Source: DAOMOP01 sp035444405 (lineage in GTDB: Bacteria > Pseudomonadota > Gammaproteobacteria > Burkholderiales > Rhodocyclaceae). From it: 8,958 nucleotides of DNA. Where the stretch lies: NCBI GenBank assembly GCA_035444405.1, contig DAOMOP010000169.1, positions 1 to 8,958 on the forward strand, in the 5' to 3' direction. Positions 7,752 to 8,958 of the stretch are shown here, one piece after another; within the stretch, counting starts at the first letter, position 1; each line of letters begins with the position of its first letter. Under the pieces are notes generated by a model. The model had not been told where the DNA came from and made no database searches. It saw only the letters and a list, made by a program, of their open reading frames with translations. Position numbers and translations under genes: made by a program.

Positions 7752-8773
7752 GAATCGTTGCCCCGATCAGCAGACTGACAGAAATCGCCGCGATTGCCGA
7801 AGCAGGCGCCAACGAGCTCTACTGCGGCGTCGTGCCACGCGAGTGGGTCGGCGCTTTCAAAGCGGCAAACACCAACCGCCGGCCAGGCGGCAACCTCGCC
7901 AGCCTCGACGAGCTCGAACAGGCGGTCGAGCTCGCACATGCGCACGAATGCACGCTTTCGCTCGTCCTCAATGCGCAGACATACTCGGCGGAGCGTTCGT
8001 CGGCCGCGGCCGACATCGCGGAAGCCTTTCTGGCGATGGGCGGGGATGCACTGATCGTCAGCGACATCGGCTTGATCCACGCGCTGTCGCAGCAGCTGCC
8101 GGCCGCCCGCATCCACGTCAGCTCGGTCGCCACTTGCCGCAACGCGAGCGGCGCGCGCCTCTACCATGACCTCGGTGCGCGCCGCATCATCCTTCCACGC
8201 GACGTCACCATCGACGAGGCGACCGAGATTGCCGCGGAGGTCCCCGACATGGAACTCGAGGCCTTCATCCTCAATGACGGTTGCGTCTTCGAGGAGGGTG
8301 CCTGCAACACGATTCATCTGCCGGGAAAGCTGGGCGGGCCGATCTGCCTCGACAGCTATGCCTACGAGTACCGGCACCGCAACGGTCGTCCAGTTTCCGA
8401 ACGCCTTGCGGACAGGCTTGCACACAACGATACCGAGTACCGGAAATGGCTCTGGTACCGCTTTTCGTGCGGTTTCACCACCACACCGGACGGCATGCCG
8501 TACGGACCGTGCGGGCTTTGTGCAATTCCCGCCTTCCTGCGGGGTCGGATCGCCGCGGTCAAGATCGCCGGACGCGAAGGCCCGACACGGCGCAAGGTCG
8601 CGAGCGTCCGGATGGTCAAGCGGGTTCTCGACGCCAGCGCCGCCGGCGCCGATGACACCCAGGTGTGCTCGATCGCAAAAAACCTCCGCCCATCTGTCGA
8701 ACACTGCGCAACCGGTTACATGTGCTACTACCCGGAAGTCGTCGGTCGCAGCTGCTCGCAGACCGAGGCTTGA
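7748..8773 (+). CDS. Peptidase-U32-fold protein, UbiU-like, predicted Fe-S protein with cysteine-rich tail
   Basis: This is a 341-residue protein read from a TTG start with a strong SD; the frame is open further upstream but only as a shadow of the preceding gene. The N-terminus MRIVAPISRLTEIAAIAEAG and GANELYCGV match the opening strand-helix of U32 proteins. The LNAQTY, GGDALIVSDIGLI, HVSSVATCRNAS, RRIILPRDV and VKIAGREG segments follow the family order. The cluster cysteines of UbiU are recognisable: Cys179-x6-Cys186 (GCVFEEGAC, as in the C-x6-C of UbiU), Cys200 in GPIC, and Cys258 (or Cys255) in GPCGLC before the KIAGRE motif. Beyond these, the C-terminus has four more cysteines (307, 320, 326, 336), which E. 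coli UbiU lacks. It is translationally coupled to the UbiV-like gene, which supports a heterodimer like UbiU-UbiV, though the gene order is reversed. The function is inferred to be O2-independent hydroxylation or related Fe-S chemistry; the substrate is unknown. Generic databases would probably label it U32 family peptidase or collagenase-like. Confidence 0.85.
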   Translation: MRIVAPISRLTEIAAIAEAGANELYCGVVPREWVGAFKAANTNRRPGGNLASLDELEQAVELAHAHECTLSLVLNAQTYSAERSSAAADIAEAFLAMGGDALIVSDIGLIHALSQQLPAARIHVSSVATCRNASGARLYHDLGARRIILPRDVTIDEATEIAAEVPDMELEAFILNDGCVFEEGACNTIHLPGKLGGPICLDSYAYEYRHRNGRPVSERLADRLAHNDTEYRKWLWYRFSCGFTTTPDGMPYGPCGLCAIPAFLRGRIAAVKIAGREGPTRRKVASVRMVKRVLDASAAGADDTQVCSIAKNLRPSVEHCATGYMCYYPEVVGRSCSQTEA

Positions 8774-8786
8774 AATACCGCCTCAG

Positions 8787-8832
8787 ATGGTGGGCCTGCA
8801 GCGGCCGAGTTGCGGGCACGCAGTCCCACCAT
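8787..8832. repeat. Inverted repeat downstream of the U32 operon
   Basis: ATGGTGGG (8787-8794) pairs perfectly with CCCACCAT (8825-8832). After one mismatch the stem continues with CTGC (8796-8799) and GCAG (8820-8823), around a 20-nt loop. It starts 13 nt after the stop codon of the UbiU-like gene. No T-run follows. It may end or protect the operon transcript, or be a protein-binding palindrome. Confidence 0.4.
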
Positions 8833-8913
8833 TCCATCTTCAGGCACCGGCCCGACCACGTGGCAACTGTGTTCTTTTGTGGTCGTGGCCTTTTCTTCGC
8901 GCAGACGCAAAAA

Positions 8914-8943
8914 CGCCGCGCCATTGTTGATTTTGGCGCGGCG
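8914..8943 (-). terminator. Rho-independent terminator, mainly for the - strand
   Basis: CGCCGCGCCA (8914-8923) and TGGCGCGGCG (8934-8943) form a perfect 10-bp GC-rich stem with a 10-nt loop, and A8913-T8944 adds an eleventh pair. On the - strand the stem is followed by a run of five T (complement of the A-run at 8909-8913), as in an intrinsic terminator. On the + strand only TATTT follows, so termination of the U32 operon would be weaker. This predicts a convergent - strand gene just beyond the right edge, or a bidirectional terminator shared by both. Confidence 0.8.
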
Positions 8944-8958
8944 TATTTGGTGTGGGGT

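Noticed and set aside
7622..8704. A 360-codon - strand open frame opposite the U32 genes
   Set aside because: It spans the junction of two well-supported + strand genes and shows no recognisable domain or ribosome-binding site.
1..8958. CRISPR array, tRNA/rRNA genes, insertion sequences or phage attachment sites
   Set aside because: I looked for regularly spaced repeats, transposase motifs, terminal inverted repeats and tRNA-like cloverleaf sequence and saw none.

Overview
The window is high-GC, with strong G/C bias at third codon positions, and every gene lies on the + strand. It contains a hybrid sensor kinase of the large AAA/TPR-GAF-PAS type, a Gram-negative outer-membrane porin, an NAD(P)-dependent aldehyde dehydrogenase and a pair of peptidase-U32-fold proteins that look like UbiV and UbiU. 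This mix suggests a metabolically versatile proteobacterium able to live without oxygen. A denitrifying betaproteobacterium such as the Azoarcus/Thauera group would fit, but the taxon is an inference from general character and not from a marker gene.

Layout: (1) 2-3511, the C-terminal 1169 residues of a soluble hybrid histidine kinase (helical repeats, GAF, PAS, HisKA, HATPase, receiver, HPt), cut by the left window edge. (2) 3512-3758, an intergenic region with an inverted repeat and a sigma-54-like -24/-12 element. (3) 3759-5105, a signal-peptide-bearing outer-membrane beta-barrel. (4) 5106-5271, a gap with a strong perfect-arm hairpin. (5) 5272-6693, aldehyde dehydrogenase. (6) 6694-6881, a gap with a very long stem-loop starting 7 nt after the dehydrogenase stop. 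(7) 6882-7751 and 7748-8773, a UbiV-like and a UbiU-like protein, overlapping by 4 nt and translationally coupled. (8) 8774-8958, non-coding, with an inverted repeat after the operon and a terminator whose T-tract serves the opposite strand.

The genes can be read as a small catabolic or respiratory module: a sensor, an outer-membrane entry channel, an aldehyde oxidation step and a pair of Fe-S proteins. UbiU/UbiV-type U32 proteins are known to support O2-independent hydroxylation in anaerobic ubiquinone synthesis. The pair here keeps a four-cysteine pattern of that type in each protein, but is in reverse order, diverges in sequence and carries an extra four-cysteine tail on the UbiU-like partner. 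A specialised O2-independent hydroxylation or other Fe-S redox step linked to the neighbouring aldehyde metabolism is the most interesting hypothesis, and it is inference. No substrate can be named from this window.
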